Source of the DNA: Stenotrophomonas sp. UBA2629
GTDB taxonomy: Bacteria; Pseudomonadota; Gammaproteobacteria; Xanthomonadales; Xanthomonadaceae
Length of the DNA: 25,376 nt
Assembly: GCA_002359895.1 (NCBI GenBank)
Contig: DEOB01000011.1
Location: 616,384 to 641,759, forward strand
Reading direction: 5' to 3'
The position numbers were made by a program, and so were the translations under genes. The notes beneath the pieces are model-generated. The model did not search any database, was not told the origin of the DNA, and worked only from the letters and a program-made list of their open reading frames with translations. Positions within the stretch are counted from its first letter, which is position 1. Every line of letters starts with the position of its first letter. Shown here one piece after another: positions 1-7,631 of this stretch.

Positions 1-16
1 GAGGGCCGCCCTTGAT

Positions 17-646
17 CTAAAACGGGCACACCGAAACAAACGCCAACGCCTCGTCCGTCAGCGGATGCACAAACCCCAGCCGGCATGCGTGCAGCTGTAC
101 CCGTGGCGCAGGTGCTGCGTCGTACAGCACGTCGCCCACAATCGGATGCCCCACGCTGGCCATATGCAGCCGCAGTTGATGCGTGCGGCCGGTCACCGGC
201 TCCAAGGCCACCCGCGTGTGCCGCACAGCCACATCCCGCGCCAACACGCTCCAGCGCGTCAATGCGGGCTTGCCCCGTGCAATATCCACTTTCTGCCGCG
301 GCCGGTTCTCCCAATCGCTGGTCAACGGCAATGCAATCTCGCCGGCGTCAGCATCCATCACCCCCTGCACCACCGCCTCGTAGCGCTTGCTGACCTGCCG
401 CTGTTCGAACTGTGCCGACAACGCCGCCTGCATCACCTTGCCGCGCGCATACACCATCAAACCCGAGGTCACCTGATCCAGGCGGTGCACGGTCAGCACG
501 TCCGGATACAGCGCCTGCAAGCGCGACACAAGGCAGTCTTGCAGCTCAGGCAAACGGCCGGGCACGGACAACATGCCAGCCGGCTTTTCCGCCACCAGCA
601 TGGCGTCGTCGATGTAATGCAGCGCAATCGGGTTATCCATATCCAT
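17..646 (-). CDS. rluA: RluA-type dual-specificity RNA pseudouridine synthase
   Basis: Converts uridine to pseudouridine in RNA; the closest family, RluA, modifies 23S rRNA U746 and U32 of several tRNAs in the cytoplasm. Numbered from the ATG at 646 (209 residues; E. coli RluA is 219), the frame has the early KPAGMLSVPGRL block, the catalytic HRLD motif at 54-57 with Asp57 as the nucleophile, the RluA-typical DWENRPRQKV stretch, and GRTHQLRLHM followed by GHPIVGD near the C-terminus. The start is uncertain: the frame stays open to a TTG at 670, and ATGs at 646 and 640 also fit, none with a clear Shine-Dalgarno. It lies downstream of the mdh terminator, so it probably has its own promoter, which I could not identify. 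Function is confident from motifs; exact substrate specificity is inferred. Confidence 0.9.
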   Translation of the reverse strand: MDMDNPIALHYIDDAMLVAEKPAGMLSVPGRLPELQDCLVSRLQALYPDVLTVHRLDQVTSGLMVYARGKVMQAALSAQFEQRQVSKRYEAVVQGVMDADAGEIALPLTSDWENRPRQKVDIARGKPALTRWSVLARDVAVRHTRVALEPVTGRTHQLRLHMASVGHPIVGDVLYDAAPAPRVQLHACRLGFVHPLTDEALAFVSVCPF

Positions 647-730
647 CACGAAAACAGCACATGGCGACAACGCTTACAGGCGCCTCTTTCAAACAAAGCC
701 AGCGCAGCGCACGCACACCAAAAACCACAT

Positions 731-760
731 AAAAAACGGGGAAGCCGAAGCCTCCCCGTT
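731..760 (-). terminator. Rho-independent terminator of mdh
   Basis: On the minus strand an 11-bp stem (AACGGGGAGGC / GCTTCCCCGTT, one G-U pair) is capped by a TTCG tetraloop and runs into a T-rich tract. It begins about 27 bases after the mdh stop codon and separates mdh from rluA. Confidence 0.93.
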
Positions 761-786
761 CATTGCATCACGTCACACCGCTGCGG

Positions 787-1770
787 TTACAGCAGGTCGG
801 CAACGCCAGCGCGCTCTTCTTCCAGCTCACCCAGGGTGATGTCGATGTACTTCTTGGAGAAGTCGTCGATCGGCAGGTCCTTGATGATGGTGTACTGGCC
901 GTTCTCGGTGGTCACCGGGAAGCCGAACACCACGCCTTCCGGGATGCCGTAGGAACCGTCGGACGGCACGCCCATCGTCACCCACTTGCCGTTGCTGCCC
1001 AGCACCCAGTCATGCACATGGTCGATGGCGGCGTTGGCAGCCGAAGCGGCCGAGGACAGGCCACGGGCGGCGATGATCGCCGCGCCGCGCTTGCCGACGG
1101 TCGGAATGAAGGTGTTGGCGTTCCATTCCTGGTCGTTGATCAGCTCGGCCACCGATGCGCCGCCGGTGCTGGCGAAACGGTAGTCCGGGTACATGGTCGG
1201 GCTGTGGTTGCCCCACACGGTGAACTTCTCGAAGCTGTCCACCGACTTGCCGGTCTTGGCAGCCAGCTGGCTCAGCGCACGGTTGTGGTCCAGGCGCAGC
1301 ATGGCGGTGAAGTTCTTCGGGTTCAGGTCCGGCGCCGACTTCATGGCGATGTAGGCATTGGTATTGGCCGGGTTGCCGACCACCAGCACCTTCACGTCGC
1401 GCTTGGCGACCGCGTTCAGCGCCTTGCCCTGCACGGTGAAGATCTTGGCGTTTTCCAGCAGCAGGTCCTTACGCTCCATGCCCGGGCCACGCGGACGCGC
1501 GCCAACCAGCAGGGCCACGTCGACGTCCTTGAAGGCCACCAGCGGGTCGGCGGTGGTCACCACGCCAGCCAGCAGCGGGAATGCGCAATCTTCCAGCTCC
1601 ATCACCACGCCCTGCAGCGCGGCCTGGGCCTTTTCGTTGTCGATTTCGAGCAGCTGCAGGATGACCGGCTGGTCCTTGCCGAGCATTTCGCCGGAAGCGA
1701 TGCGGAACAGCAGGGCGTAACCGATATTGCCGGCAGCGCCGGTCACGGCAACACGTACGGGTGCTTTCAT
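787..1770 (-). CDS. mdh: Malate dehydrogenase (NAD-dependent)
   Basis: Catalyses reversible oxidation of malate to oxaloacetate with NAD in the citric acid cycle, in the cytoplasm. The 327-residue product has the length of the cytosolic-type bacterial MDH group. Visible elements are the dinucleotide-binding loop GAAGNIG at 11-17, the substrate-binding arginines in ARPRGPGMER (91-100), GNPANTN near 132-138, LDHNRA at 160-165 with the Asp/Arg pair, and the catalytic histidine of WGNHSP at about 189. The ATG at 1770 follows a GAGG Shine-Dalgarno about 8 bases upstream. It has a strong terminator of its own and is separated from ppiB by a hairpin, so it is probably transcribed alone. No unusual features. 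Confidence 0.97.
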   Translation of the reverse strand: MKAPVRVAVTGAAGNIGYALLFRIASGEMLGKDQPVILQLLEIDNEKAQAALQGVVMELEDCAFPLLAGVVTTADPLVAFKDVDVALLVGARPRGPGMERKDLLLENAKIFTVQGKALNAVAKRDVKVLVVGNPANTNAYIAMKSAPDLNPKNFTAMLRLDHNRALSQLAAKTGKSVDSFEKFTVWGNHSPTMYPDYRFASTGGASVAELINDQEWNANTFIPTVGKRGAAIIAARGLSSAASAANAAIDHVHDWVLGSNGKWVTMGVPSDGSYGIPEGVVFGFPVTTENGQYTIIKDLPIDDFSKKYIDITLGELEEERAGVADLL

Positions 1771-1851
1771 GGGGGTTTCCTCTGCTAAGAAGCGTGTCGT
1801 GGGAGTAAAGCCCAGCCACCACTCAAGGCGGTGCCAAGGCCGGAATCAGAA

Positions 1852-1878
1852 ACGGCCACCTGTCAGTCAGGTGGCCGT
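1852..1878 (-). terminator. Hairpin/terminator downstream of ppiB
   Basis: A perfect 11-bp inverted repeat (ACGGCCACCTG / CAGGTGGCCGT) with a 5-base loop starts 8 bases after the ppiB stop. On the minus strand it is followed by TTTCTGATT, a weak T-tract, so it is probably an intrinsic terminator of moderate strength between ppiB and mdh. Confidence 0.7.
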
Positions 1879-1886
1879 CGAAAAAA

Positions 1887-2381
1887 TTAGGCGGCGAGGA
1901 TCTTGTTCCATTCGGCGACGCGGTCGGCCTTGGCGGCCAGCACGGCGTCGGTATCGCCTTCCAGGGTGATCTTGTTCAGCGCGTCGCCCTGCTTGATCTG
2001 GTCAACCACATCCAGGCCTTCCAACACCTTGCCAAACACGGTGTGTTTGCCATCGAGCCAATCGGTCTTGATGTGGGTGATGAAGAACTGGCTGCCGTTG
2101 GTGTTCGGGCCGGCATTGGCCATGGACAGCACGCCGCGCTCGTGGCGCACGCCGTTCTTGGTTTCGTCTTCAAAACGGTAGCCCGGGCCACCGCGGCCGG
2201 AGCCTTCCGGGCAACCGCCCTGGATCATGAAGTCGGCGATCACACGGTGGAAAGCCAGCCCGTCATAGAAGCCGTGCTTGGTCAGGTTGACGAAGTTGGC
2301 CACGGTCAGCGGCGCCTTATCGGCGAACAGCTCAACCTTGATCAGGCCGCGGGTGGTGTCGAAATTGGCGATCAGGGACAT
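1887..2381 (-). CDS. ppiB: Cyclophilin-type peptidyl-prolyl cis-trans isomerase (PpiB-like)
   Basis: Speeds cis-trans isomerisation of peptide bonds before proline during protein folding. With the ATG at 2381 the protein has 164 residues, as expected for the small cytoplasmic PpiB type, and no signal peptide is seen. The active-site signature is clear: FHRVI with Arg46, FMIQGG with Phe51 and Gln54, NGSQFFIT with Phe100, and DWLDGKHTVFG with Trp108 and His113. This start is chosen because AAGGA lies 5 bases upstream and family homology begins at MSLIANFDT; the frame is open further upstream but that part shows no family similarity. It is divergent from typA, with about 210 bases between the two starts. 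Confidence 0.94.
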   Translation of the reverse strand: MSLIANFDTTRGLIKVELFADKAPLTVANFVNLTKHGFYDGLAFHRVIADFMIQGGCPEGSGRGGPGYRFEDETKNGVRHERGVLSMANAGPNTNGSQFFITHIKTDWLDGKHTVFGKVLEGLDVVDQIKQGDALNKITLEGDTDAVLAAKADRVAEWNKILAA

Positions 2382-2541
2382 GGGAATCCTTGTGGGAGAA
2401 GACATCTGGCAGTAGCCGCATAGGATACACCTGCCCTCGCCCGGCTGAATCCCCTGCGGTTTGCCCGCTCTGGCGGAGGGCAGCTGAATGGGCGCAAAGC
2501 CAATCTGGACAAGGACTTTTCCTGTTGGCGGCACATACCCG

Positions 2542-2547
2542 TATAAT
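2542..2547 (+). promoter_or_regulatory. Candidate -10 element of the typA promoter
   Basis: A perfect TATAAT lies 47 bases upstream of the typA start codon, in the divergent ppiB-typA region. No good -35 hexamer stands at 16-18 bases (the sequence there is TTCCTG-like), so strength is uncertain. Confidence 0.5.
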
Positions 2548-2594
2548 GTTGGACTTCTTTTCCCCATTCACGGCACCGGCTGGCCGTCTTTCGC

Positions 2595-4424
2595 ATGTCC
2601 ATCGAAAATCTTCGCAACATCGCCATCGTCGCCCACGTCGATCATGGCAAAACCACCCTCGTCGACCAGCTGCTGAAGCAGTCGGGCACGCTGTCCGAGC
2701 GCACGGTGCTTACCGAGCGCGTGATGGACAGCAACGACCAGGAAAAAGAACGCGGCATCACCATTCTGGCCAAGAACACGGCCATTACGTGGAATGGCAA
2801 CCGCATCAACATCGTCGACACCCCCGGACACGCCGACTTCGGCGGCGAAGTGGAGCGCGTGCTGTCGATGGTTGACTCGGTACTGATCCTGGTTGACGCC
2901 ATGGACGGCCCGATGCCGCAGACCCGCTTCGTAACCCAGAAGGCCTTTGCGATGGGCTTCAAGCCGATCGTGGTGGTCAACAAGGTTGACCGTCCGAGCG
3001 CACGTCCGGATTGGGTGATCGACCAGGTGTTCGACCTGTTCGACAAGCTCGGCGCCACCAATGAGCAGCTGGACTTCCCGATCGTCTACGCCTCGGGCCT
3101 GAACGGCTATGCTGGCCTGGAAGATACCGTCCGTGACGGCGACATGACCCCGCTGTACGAAGCGATCATGAAGCACGTGCCGGCACCGGAAGTGGACCCG
3201 GAAGGTCCGTTCCAGATGCGCATCAGCCAGCTGGACTACAACAACTTTGTCGGCGTGATCGGCATCGGCCGCATCCAGCGCGGCAAGATCAAGAAGAACC
3301 AGCAGGTCACCATCATTGACCGCGAAGGCAAGAAGCGTAACGGCAAGGTGCTGCAGGTGCTGGGCTTCATGGGCCTGGAGCGCATCGAGGTCGAGGAAGC
3401 ACAGGCCGGCGACATCATCGCCATCTCCGGCATCCAGGAGCTGACCATTTCCGACACCGTCTGCGCGGTGGACGCCCCGGAAGCCCTGCCGGCCCTGACC
3501 GTCGACGAGCCGACCATCTCGATGACCTTCCAGGTCAACAACTCGCCGTTCGCCGGCAACAAGGACCTGTCCGGTGGCAAGTTCCTGACCAGCCGCCAGC
3601 TGAAGGAGCGCCTGGAGCGCGAGACCGTGCACAACGTTGCACTGAAGGTGGAGCAGCTGGAGGACGCCGACAAGTTCCTGGTCTCCGGCCGTGGTGAGCT
3701 GCACCTGTCGGTGCTGATCGAAACCATGCGTCGCGAAGGCTACGAGCTGGCCGTGTCCCGCCCGGAAGTGATCATCAAGGAAATCGACGGCCAGATGATG
3801 GAGCCGATCGAGCAGCTCGTCGTTGATATCGAAGAGCAGCACCAGGGCGGCGTGATGGAAAAGCTGGGCACCCGCAAGGCGCTGCTGGAAGGCATGGAGC
3901 CGGACGGCAAGGGCCGTGTGCGCCTGGATTTCAAAATCCCGGCACGTGGCCTGATCGGCTTCCAGAACGAGTTCAAGACCCTGACCCAGGGTTCGGGCCT
4001 GCTGTTCCACGTGTTCGACCATTACGGCCCGAAGGAACAGGGCGCCATCGCCAAGCGCCTGAACGGCGTGATGATCGCCAATGCCCCGGGCGCCACCCCC
4101 GCATACTCGCTGGGGCCGCTGCAGGAACGCGGCAAGCTGTTCGCTGCTGAAGGCGATAACGTGTACGAAGGCCAGCTGATCGGTATCCACTCCAAGGACA
4201 ACGATCTGACCGTCAACGCCATCAAGACCAAGCCGCTGACCAACATGCGCGCTTCCGGCAAGGACGACGCAATCCAGCTGACCCCGGCCATCAAGTTCTC
4301 GCTGGAACAGGCACTGGACTTCATTGATGACGACGAGCTGGTCGAAATCACCCCGAAGGAAATCCGCCTGCGCAAGAAGTTCCTGACCGAAAGCGATCGC
4401 AAGAAGGCTTCGCGCGGCGGCTGA
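2595..4424 (+). CDS. typA: Ribosome-associated translational GTPase TypA/BipA
   Basis: A translation-factor GTPase related to EF-G that binds 70S ribosomes and helps 50S assembly and growth under stress or cold. The 609 residues match the usual length (E. coli 607). GTP-binding motifs are intact: AHVDHGKT at 13-20 (P-loop), the switch I region around RGITILAKN, DTPGH at 75-79 and NKVD at 129-132. The EF-G-like middle and C-terminal domains follow, including SGRGELHLSVLIETMRREG and the family-specific RGLIGFQNEF block. The ATG at 2595 matches the family N-terminus MSIENLRNIAI; no clear Shine-Dalgarno is seen. The stop is followed five bases later by the DUF2127-type gene, suggesting co-transcription. 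Confidence 0.97.
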   Translation: MSIENLRNIAIVAHVDHGKTTLVDQLLKQSGTLSERTVLTERVMDSNDQEKERGITILAKNTAITWNGNRINIVDTPGHADFGGEVERVLSMVDSVLILVDAMDGPMPQTRFVTQKAFAMGFKPIVVVNKVDRPSARPDWVIDQVFDLFDKLGATNEQLDFPIVYASGLNGYAGLEDTVRDGDMTPLYEAIMKHVPAPEVDPEGPFQMRISQLDYNNFVGVIGIGRIQRGKIKKNQQVTIIDREGKKRNGKVLQVLGFMGLERIEVEEAQAGDIIAISGIQELTISDTVCAVDAPEALPALTVDEPTISMTFQVNNSPFAGNKDLSGGKFLTSRQLKERLERETVHNVALKVEQLEDADKFLVSGRGELHLSVLIETMRREGYELAVSRPEVIIKEIDGQMMEPIEQLVVDIEEQHQGGVMEKLGTRKALLEGMEPDGKGRVRLDFKIPARGLIGFQNEFKTLTQGSGLLFHVFDHYGPKEQGAIAKRLNGVMIANAPGATPAYSLGPLQERGKLFAAEGDNVYEGQLIGIHSKDNDLTVNAIKTKPLTNMRASGKDDAIQLTPAIKFSLEQALDFIDDDELVEITPKEIRLRKKFLTESDRKKASRGG

Positions 4425-4429
4425 TTGCG

Positions 4430-4906
4430 TTGACCGGCAATACGCCCTACAACCCGGATCCGCACGCGCATCCGGGTCTGGCAGCCATCGCGCTGCTGGA
4501 AGCGGGAAAGGCCATCCTGGCCTTTCTCGCCGCGGCCGGCTTGGAAATTTCCGGGCCCGGCCCGCTTCGCAGCATCATCAACACCCTCATCCTGCGCATC
4601 GGCGGCGACCCCGAGAACGGCTCGTTCTCCTCGCTGCTGGGCCTGATCACCCCCGACACCGTCCACCTTGGCGCCGCCGTCCTGGTCGCCTATGGCCTGC
4701 TGCGCGCGCTCGAAGCGTGGGGCCTATGGCACGCGCGCGCCTGGGCGTCCTGGCTGGGCTGCATCTCCGCAGCGCTCTACCTGCCACTGGACCTCTACGC
4801 CATCGTCAAACACCCCGGCTGGGCCTCATGGCTGCTGCTGGCGGTGAATGTATTGGTCGTCTGGGTACTGGCACGCGACCTGGGCAAGCGCCACCGCAAG
4901 CCATAA
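4430..4906 (+). CDS. DUF2127-type small integral membrane protein
   Basis: Function unknown. The 158-residue product is hydrophobic, with about four likely membrane segments: roughly 15-37 (LAAIALLEAGKAILAFLAA), 77-97, 105-125 and 130-148. An N-terminal helix containing LLEAGKA, a loop, then paired C-terminal helices resembles the DUF2127 family. The start is a TTG at 4430, five bases after the typA stop, with no obvious Shine-Dalgarno, so translation may depend on coupling to typA. Downstream there is no intrinsic terminator; the gene runs into an inverted pair of REP palindromes beginning 13 bases after its stop. A role linked to TypA is not supported beyond proximity. Confidence 0.8.
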   Translation: MTGNTPYNPDPHAHPGLAAIALLEAGKAILAFLAAAGLEISGPGPLRSIINTLILRIGGDPENGSFSSLLGLITPDTVHLGAAVLVAYGLLRALEAWGLWHARAWASWLGCISAALYLPLDLYAIVKHPGWASWLLLAVNVLVVWVLARDLGKRHRKP

Positions 4907-4918
4907 CGCTTCACCATC

Positions 4919-4984
4919 GTGCCGAGCCATGCCCGGCAGAGGCGTTACCCGCATTGCCACATGCCATGCATGGCTCGGCACTAC
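4919..4984. repeat. Inverted pair of SMAG-like REP palindromes (REPIN 1)
   Basis: Two copies of a short palindromic element face each other. One at 4919-4938 has the core GTGCCGAGCCATGC without the GTAG head. The other, at 4962-4984 on the opposite strand, reads GTAGTGCCGAGCCATGC when reverse-complemented. GTAG-headed palindromes of this kind are the REP (SMAG) elements described in Stenotrophomonas. The pair lies 3' of the transposase remnant and directly after the DUF2127 gene. Confidence 0.8.
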
Positions 4985-5019
4985 GGCCAAAGCTGCCAAC
5001 CCCATCAGCACCACGCATA

Positions 5020-5045
5020 CGGATAGTCCTGCCGGATAGTCCTGC
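5020..5045. repeat. 13-bp perfect tandem duplication
   Basis: CGGATAGTCCTGC is present twice, head to tail, at 5020-5032 and 5033-5045. It lies at the 3' edge of the transposase remnant where its similarity to RAYT proteins ends (RPQDYPAG), and looks like a small duplication associated with decay of that gene. Confidence 0.85.
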
Positions 5046-5404
5046 GGGCGCTTGCACAACCCTGCCCTCACCGGACTGTGCGGAAGATAACTAGCCTCGC
5101 CTCGCAACCATTCGTCGCGCCTGATCGCGTGACCGTTGTATCTTCCTGAGCGCGACTTCAGCAACTGCAGGCACGCACCAAGCGATCCGGATTGCAGTTG
5201 CATCAGCCAGTGCAGAGACCCTGCATCACACCCAGGCAAAGCCGTGACCGATATCTGCACGCTCGCAATGACCAAGCGCCTCGATAACCCCCCGACATTT
5301 TCCGGCATCGTAAACAGCGGTACACGCCCAGCGCTTACCGTGGTGATTGAGTGGATGGTGTTGGGCTGCGATACGCGCCCGAGGCGGAATTTGGGACTGG
5401 ACAT
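5027..5404 (-). pseudogene. Decayed REP-associated tyrosine transposase (RAYT, Y1 transposase family)
   Basis: RAYTs are single-copy Y1/HUH-type enzymes that act on REP palindromes. From the ATG at 5404 a minus frame of about 126 codons keeps recognisable pieces: QPNTIHSITTVSAGRVPLF near the N-terminus, SLHWLMQLQSGSLGACLQ (about 5165-5218) in place of the usual MPDHxHWL block, LKSRSGR (5141-5161), YNGHAIRRDE, and YLPHSPVRAGL (5057-5089) followed by RPQDYP. Compared with intact family members the first histidine of the HUH pair is missing and about 15 residues between KSRSGR and YNGHAIR (normally containing a VWQ-type motif) are gone. The frame then runs on into the REPs and the DUF2127 gene without a proper C-terminus. 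It is flanked by inverted REP pairs, the normal setting of RAYTs. I call it a dead copy; family assignment is from memory of the motifs. Confidence 0.75.
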
Positions 5405-5461
5405 CGCCAAAGCGTGAGCCAAGCAATCAAGAACACCCGTCAGCGCTTCACAGCTGCACGT

Positions 5462-5530
5462 GTAGCACCGAGCCATGCTCAGCATGGGGCATCACCTGTA
5501 ACGCTCCTGCCGAGCATGGCTCGGCACTAC
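5462..5530. repeat. Inverted pair of SMAG-like REP palindromes (REPIN 2)
   Basis: The first element, from 5462, reads GTAGCACCGAGCCATGCTC. The second, at 5508-5530 on the opposite strand, reads GTAGTGCCGAGCCATGCTC then GGCA, the cleanest GTAG-headed palindrome in the window. The pair lies on the 5' side of the transposase remnant and close to the 3' end of the DAHP synthase gene. Confidence 0.85.
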
Positions 5531-5538
5531 GGCTGGTC

Positions 5539-5561
5539 GGCGTACTCCCATCGAGTACGCC
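5539..5561 (-). terminator. Stop-proximal hairpin after the DAHP synthase gene
   Basis: A perfect 9-bp stem (GGCGTACTC / GAGTACGCC) with a 5-base loop begins 6 bases after the stop codon. No T-tract follows; a REP palindrome begins 8 bases later. It may act as a Rho-independent-like terminator, a 3' stabiliser, or both. Confidence 0.5.
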
Positions 5562-5567
5562 TCAGCA

Positions 5568-6938
5568 TTACGCGCCCTGTTTGCGCACGATCGCCATCGC
5601 AATCTCCAGCGACTGCTCGTAGTTCAAGCGGGGGTCCACGCTGGAGCGGTAAGCGCGCTCCAGATCACGCTCGGTCAACTCACGCGCGCCGCCTGTGCAC
5701 TCGGTGACATCCTCGCCCGTCAGCTCCAGATGCACGCCACCCAGGCGCGTCCCCGCAGCCGCGTGCAGGTCGAACGACATTTCCACTTCACTGCGGATGT
5801 TGTCGAAGCGACGCGTCTTGAACCCATTGCTGGTGCTCTCGGTGTTGCCATGCATCGCATCGCACACCCACAGCACACGGCGCCCATCACGCTTCACCGC
5901 ATCCAGCAAAGGCGGCAGTTTTTCGGCAATCTGCGCTGCCCCCATGCGATGGATGAAACTCAAGCGGCCTGGCTCGTCATCGGGATTCAGCACGTCGATC
6001 AGGCGCAGCAGCTGATCAGGCTGCGCCGACGGGCCCACCTTGATCGCAATCGGGTTACGCACGCCGCGCAGGTATTCCACATGCGCACCATCCAGCGCTG
6101 CCGTGCGCATGCCGATCCACGGGTAATGCGTACTCAGATTGAACCAGCCGTGCTGGCGCGGCACCTGGCGCGTCAGGCCCTGCTCGTAATGCAGCAGCAA
6201 CGCCTCGTGTGAGGTGTAGAAATCCACACGGTTGAGGTTGTGCACCTGCGTGCCGGAGAGCGTCTCCATGAAGCGCACCGCATCGCCGATCGAGGCCACC
6301 ATTTCCTGGTACTCCTCGGCCAAGGGCGAGTAGCGCATCCAGCTCAGGCTCCAGTACTCAGGGTGATGCAGATCGGCAAAACCACCGTCGATCAGCGCAC
6401 GCACGAAATTCATGGTCAGCGCCGAGCGCGAATGCGCGGCAATCATGCGCTGCGGGTCGGGCAGGCGCGCCGCCTCGGTGAACTCCGGCGCATTGATCAC
6501 ATCACCGCGATAGCTCGGCAAGGTCACGCCGTCACGTGTTTCGGTATCGGCTGAGCGCGGCTTTGCATACTGGCCAGCAAAGCGGCCCACACGCACCACC
6601 GGCATGCGCAGGCCGTGCACCAGCACCAGGCTCATCTGCAACAGCACTTTGAGCCGGTTGGAGATCATGCCGGATTCGCAATCGGCAAAATTCTCCGCGC
6701 AATCACCGCCCTGCAGCAGAAAGCGCTTGCCCTCCTGCGCTTCGGCCAGCTGCTGCTTCAGGGCGAAGATCTCCCACGATGTCACCAGCGGCGGTAACTG
6801 CCGCAGCTCTGTCAGCGCCGTGTCCAACGCGCCGGCATCCGGGTACGTCGGCATCTGCAACGCCTGCTTGCCGCGCCAACTGTCGGGCGCCCAATTGGAA
6901 TCCGTGGCGGCCGTGGACAGGGGGGAAGAAACGTTCAT
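5568..6938 (-). CDS. Class II 3-deoxy-D-arabino-heptulosonate 7-phosphate (DAHP) synthase
   Basis: Condenses phosphoenolpyruvate and erythrose 4-phosphate to DAHP, the first step of the shikimate pathway to aromatic amino acids. At 456 residues it is the plant/mycobacterial class II type, not the short AroFGH type of E. coli. Metal ligands expected from the Mycobacterium tuberculosis enzyme are visible: Cys80 in LLQGGDCAENF, His363 in AMHGN, Glu405 in HLELTGED and Asp435 in VDPRLNYEQ. Other hallmarks are PSYRGD at 141-146 and KVGPSAQPDQL. The ATG at 6938 lacks a strong Shine-Dalgarno and lies 31 bases after the dsbB stop, so translation from a dsbB transcript is likely. Class II enzymes are often called aroG or aroF; I leave the symbol blank. 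Confidence 0.96.
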   Translation of the reverse strand: MNVSSPLSTAATDSNWAPDSWRGKQALQMPTYPDAGALDTALTELRQLPPLVTSWEIFALKQQLAEAQEGKRFLLQGGDCAENFADCESGMISNRLKVLLQMSLVLVHGLRMPVVRVGRFAGQYAKPRSADTETRDGVTLPSYRGDVINAPEFTEAARLPDPQRMIAAHSRSALTMNFVRALIDGGFADLHHPEYWSLSWMRYSPLAEEYQEMVASIGDAVRFMETLSGTQVHNLNRVDFYTSHEALLLHYEQGLTRQVPRQHGWFNLSTHYPWIGMRTAALDGAHVEYLRGVRNPIAIKVGPSAQPDQLLRLIDVLNPDDEPGRLSFIHRMGAAQIAEKLPPLLDAVKRDGRRVLWVCDAMHGNTESTSNGFKTRRFDNIRSEVEMSFDLHAAAGTRLGGVHLELTGEDVTECTGGARELTERDLERAYRSSVDPRLNYEQSLEIAMAIVRKQGA

Positions 6939-6969
6939 ACAGATACCGTTGTTCTACAGAGGGAAAAGA

Positions 6970-7485
6970 TCAGTAACGGCGCGACTTGCGCGCGCGCAGG
7001 CCGGCATACAAGCCGCCCAGGCCCAGCACCACAAACCACACCAAGCTCCACATCGGCATGCTCAGGCCAAGGAAGGTCCAGTCGATGTTGCCGCAGTCTG
7101 CGGTGCCGGTGAGCACCGTGCGGAACACCTCAAACGGTCCCATCGTCTCGCTGAGAAAGCTCAATGGCGGGCCACAGCTGCTGCCCAGGTCTTTCGGCAG
7201 CAACTGCACGTAGACATGCCGGCCAGCCACGCCAGCACCAATACCGGCCAACACCAGCGTCAGCACGCCGTACGCGGTACGTCCACCTCGGCTGGCGGGG
7301 CCATGCAGTGCGCCCAACAGAAAACCAACGCCCAACGCCGCAAAGGCGATGCGTTGGTAAATGCAGAGCGGGCAAGGCACCAAGCCCATCTGGATCTGGG
7401 TGTAAATCGCAAAGGCCAACAGCGCCGCACAAACCACAAAGCCGGCAAAAAACTGGGCGCGAAAGCTCCAACGCAGAGGATTCAT
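6970..7485 (-). CDS. dsbB: Disulfide bond formation protein B (DsbB)
   Basis: Inner-membrane oxidase that reoxidises DsbA and passes electrons to quinone, driving disulfide formation in the periplasm. With the ATG at 7485 the product has 171 residues (E. coli 176). Both redox cysteine pairs are present: Cys38 and Cys41 in VPCPLC after the first membrane segment, and Cys104 and Cys131 in the second periplasmic loop. Four hydrophobic segments fit the family topology (about 11-30, 45-60, 71-89, 145-163), and the tail ARKSRRY is positively charged. The frame stays open upstream, but MNPLRWSFR is the family-like start. It follows the rplQ terminator and precedes the DAHP synthase gene by 31 bases; the two probably form an operon with no obvious shared pathway. 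Confidence 0.94.
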   Translation of the reverse strand: MNPLRWSFRAQFFAGFVVCAALLAFAIYTQIQMGLVPCPLCIYQRIAFAALGVGFLLGALHGPASRGGRTAYGVLTLVLAGIGAGVAGRHVYVQLLPKDLGSSCGPPLSFLSETMGPFEVFRTVLTGTADCGNIDWTFLGLSMPMWSLVWFVVLGLGGLYAGLRARKSRRY

Positions 7486-7572
7486 CACTACAACCCGATT
7501 TAATAATGCGGCAAGAGTAGCAGCCCTTCCCGCAGCTGGCAGCAGCACTTGCAATTGCGACTTTGCATAAGC

Positions 7573-7598
7573 AAAAAGCCCGACCAAAGGCCGGGCTT
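7573..7598 (-). terminator. Rho-independent terminator ending the ribosomal protein block
   Basis: On the minus strand AAGCCCGGCC and GGTCGGGCTT form a 10-bp stem (one G-U pair) around a TTT loop, followed directly by a T-tract. It lies about 33 bases after the rplQ stop and is the only strong T-tract terminator I found within or at the end of the rpsJ-rplQ block. Confidence 0.93.
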
Positions 7599-7631
7599 CT
7601 GCTTCATCCGTTGCACGATGGAAGTACGCGA

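Noticed and set aside
1852..1878. Palindrome as a possible CRISPR or REP unit
   Set aside because: Single copy with no spacing pattern and no GTAG head; its position after the ppiB stop fits a terminator.
2568..4190. 540-residue minus-strand open frame opposite typA
   Set aside because: It mirrors the intact, well-conserved typA frame and its histidine/aspartate-rich composition is a typical antisense artefact of GC-rich codon use.
4826..5026. Continuation of the RAYT frame to the left of 5027
   Set aside because: Similarity stops at RPQDYP; the rest reads through REP palindromes and into the 3' end of the opposite-strand DUF2127 gene.
4911..5530. GTAG palindromes as a CRISPR array
   Set aside because: Only four copies in inverted pairs with irregular spacing, which fits REP elements and not direct repeats with uniform spacers.
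5136..5707. Several plus-strand frames in the gap before the DAHP synthase gene
   Set aside because: They overlap REP palindromes and the RAYT remnant, show no domain, and have no ribosome-binding sites.
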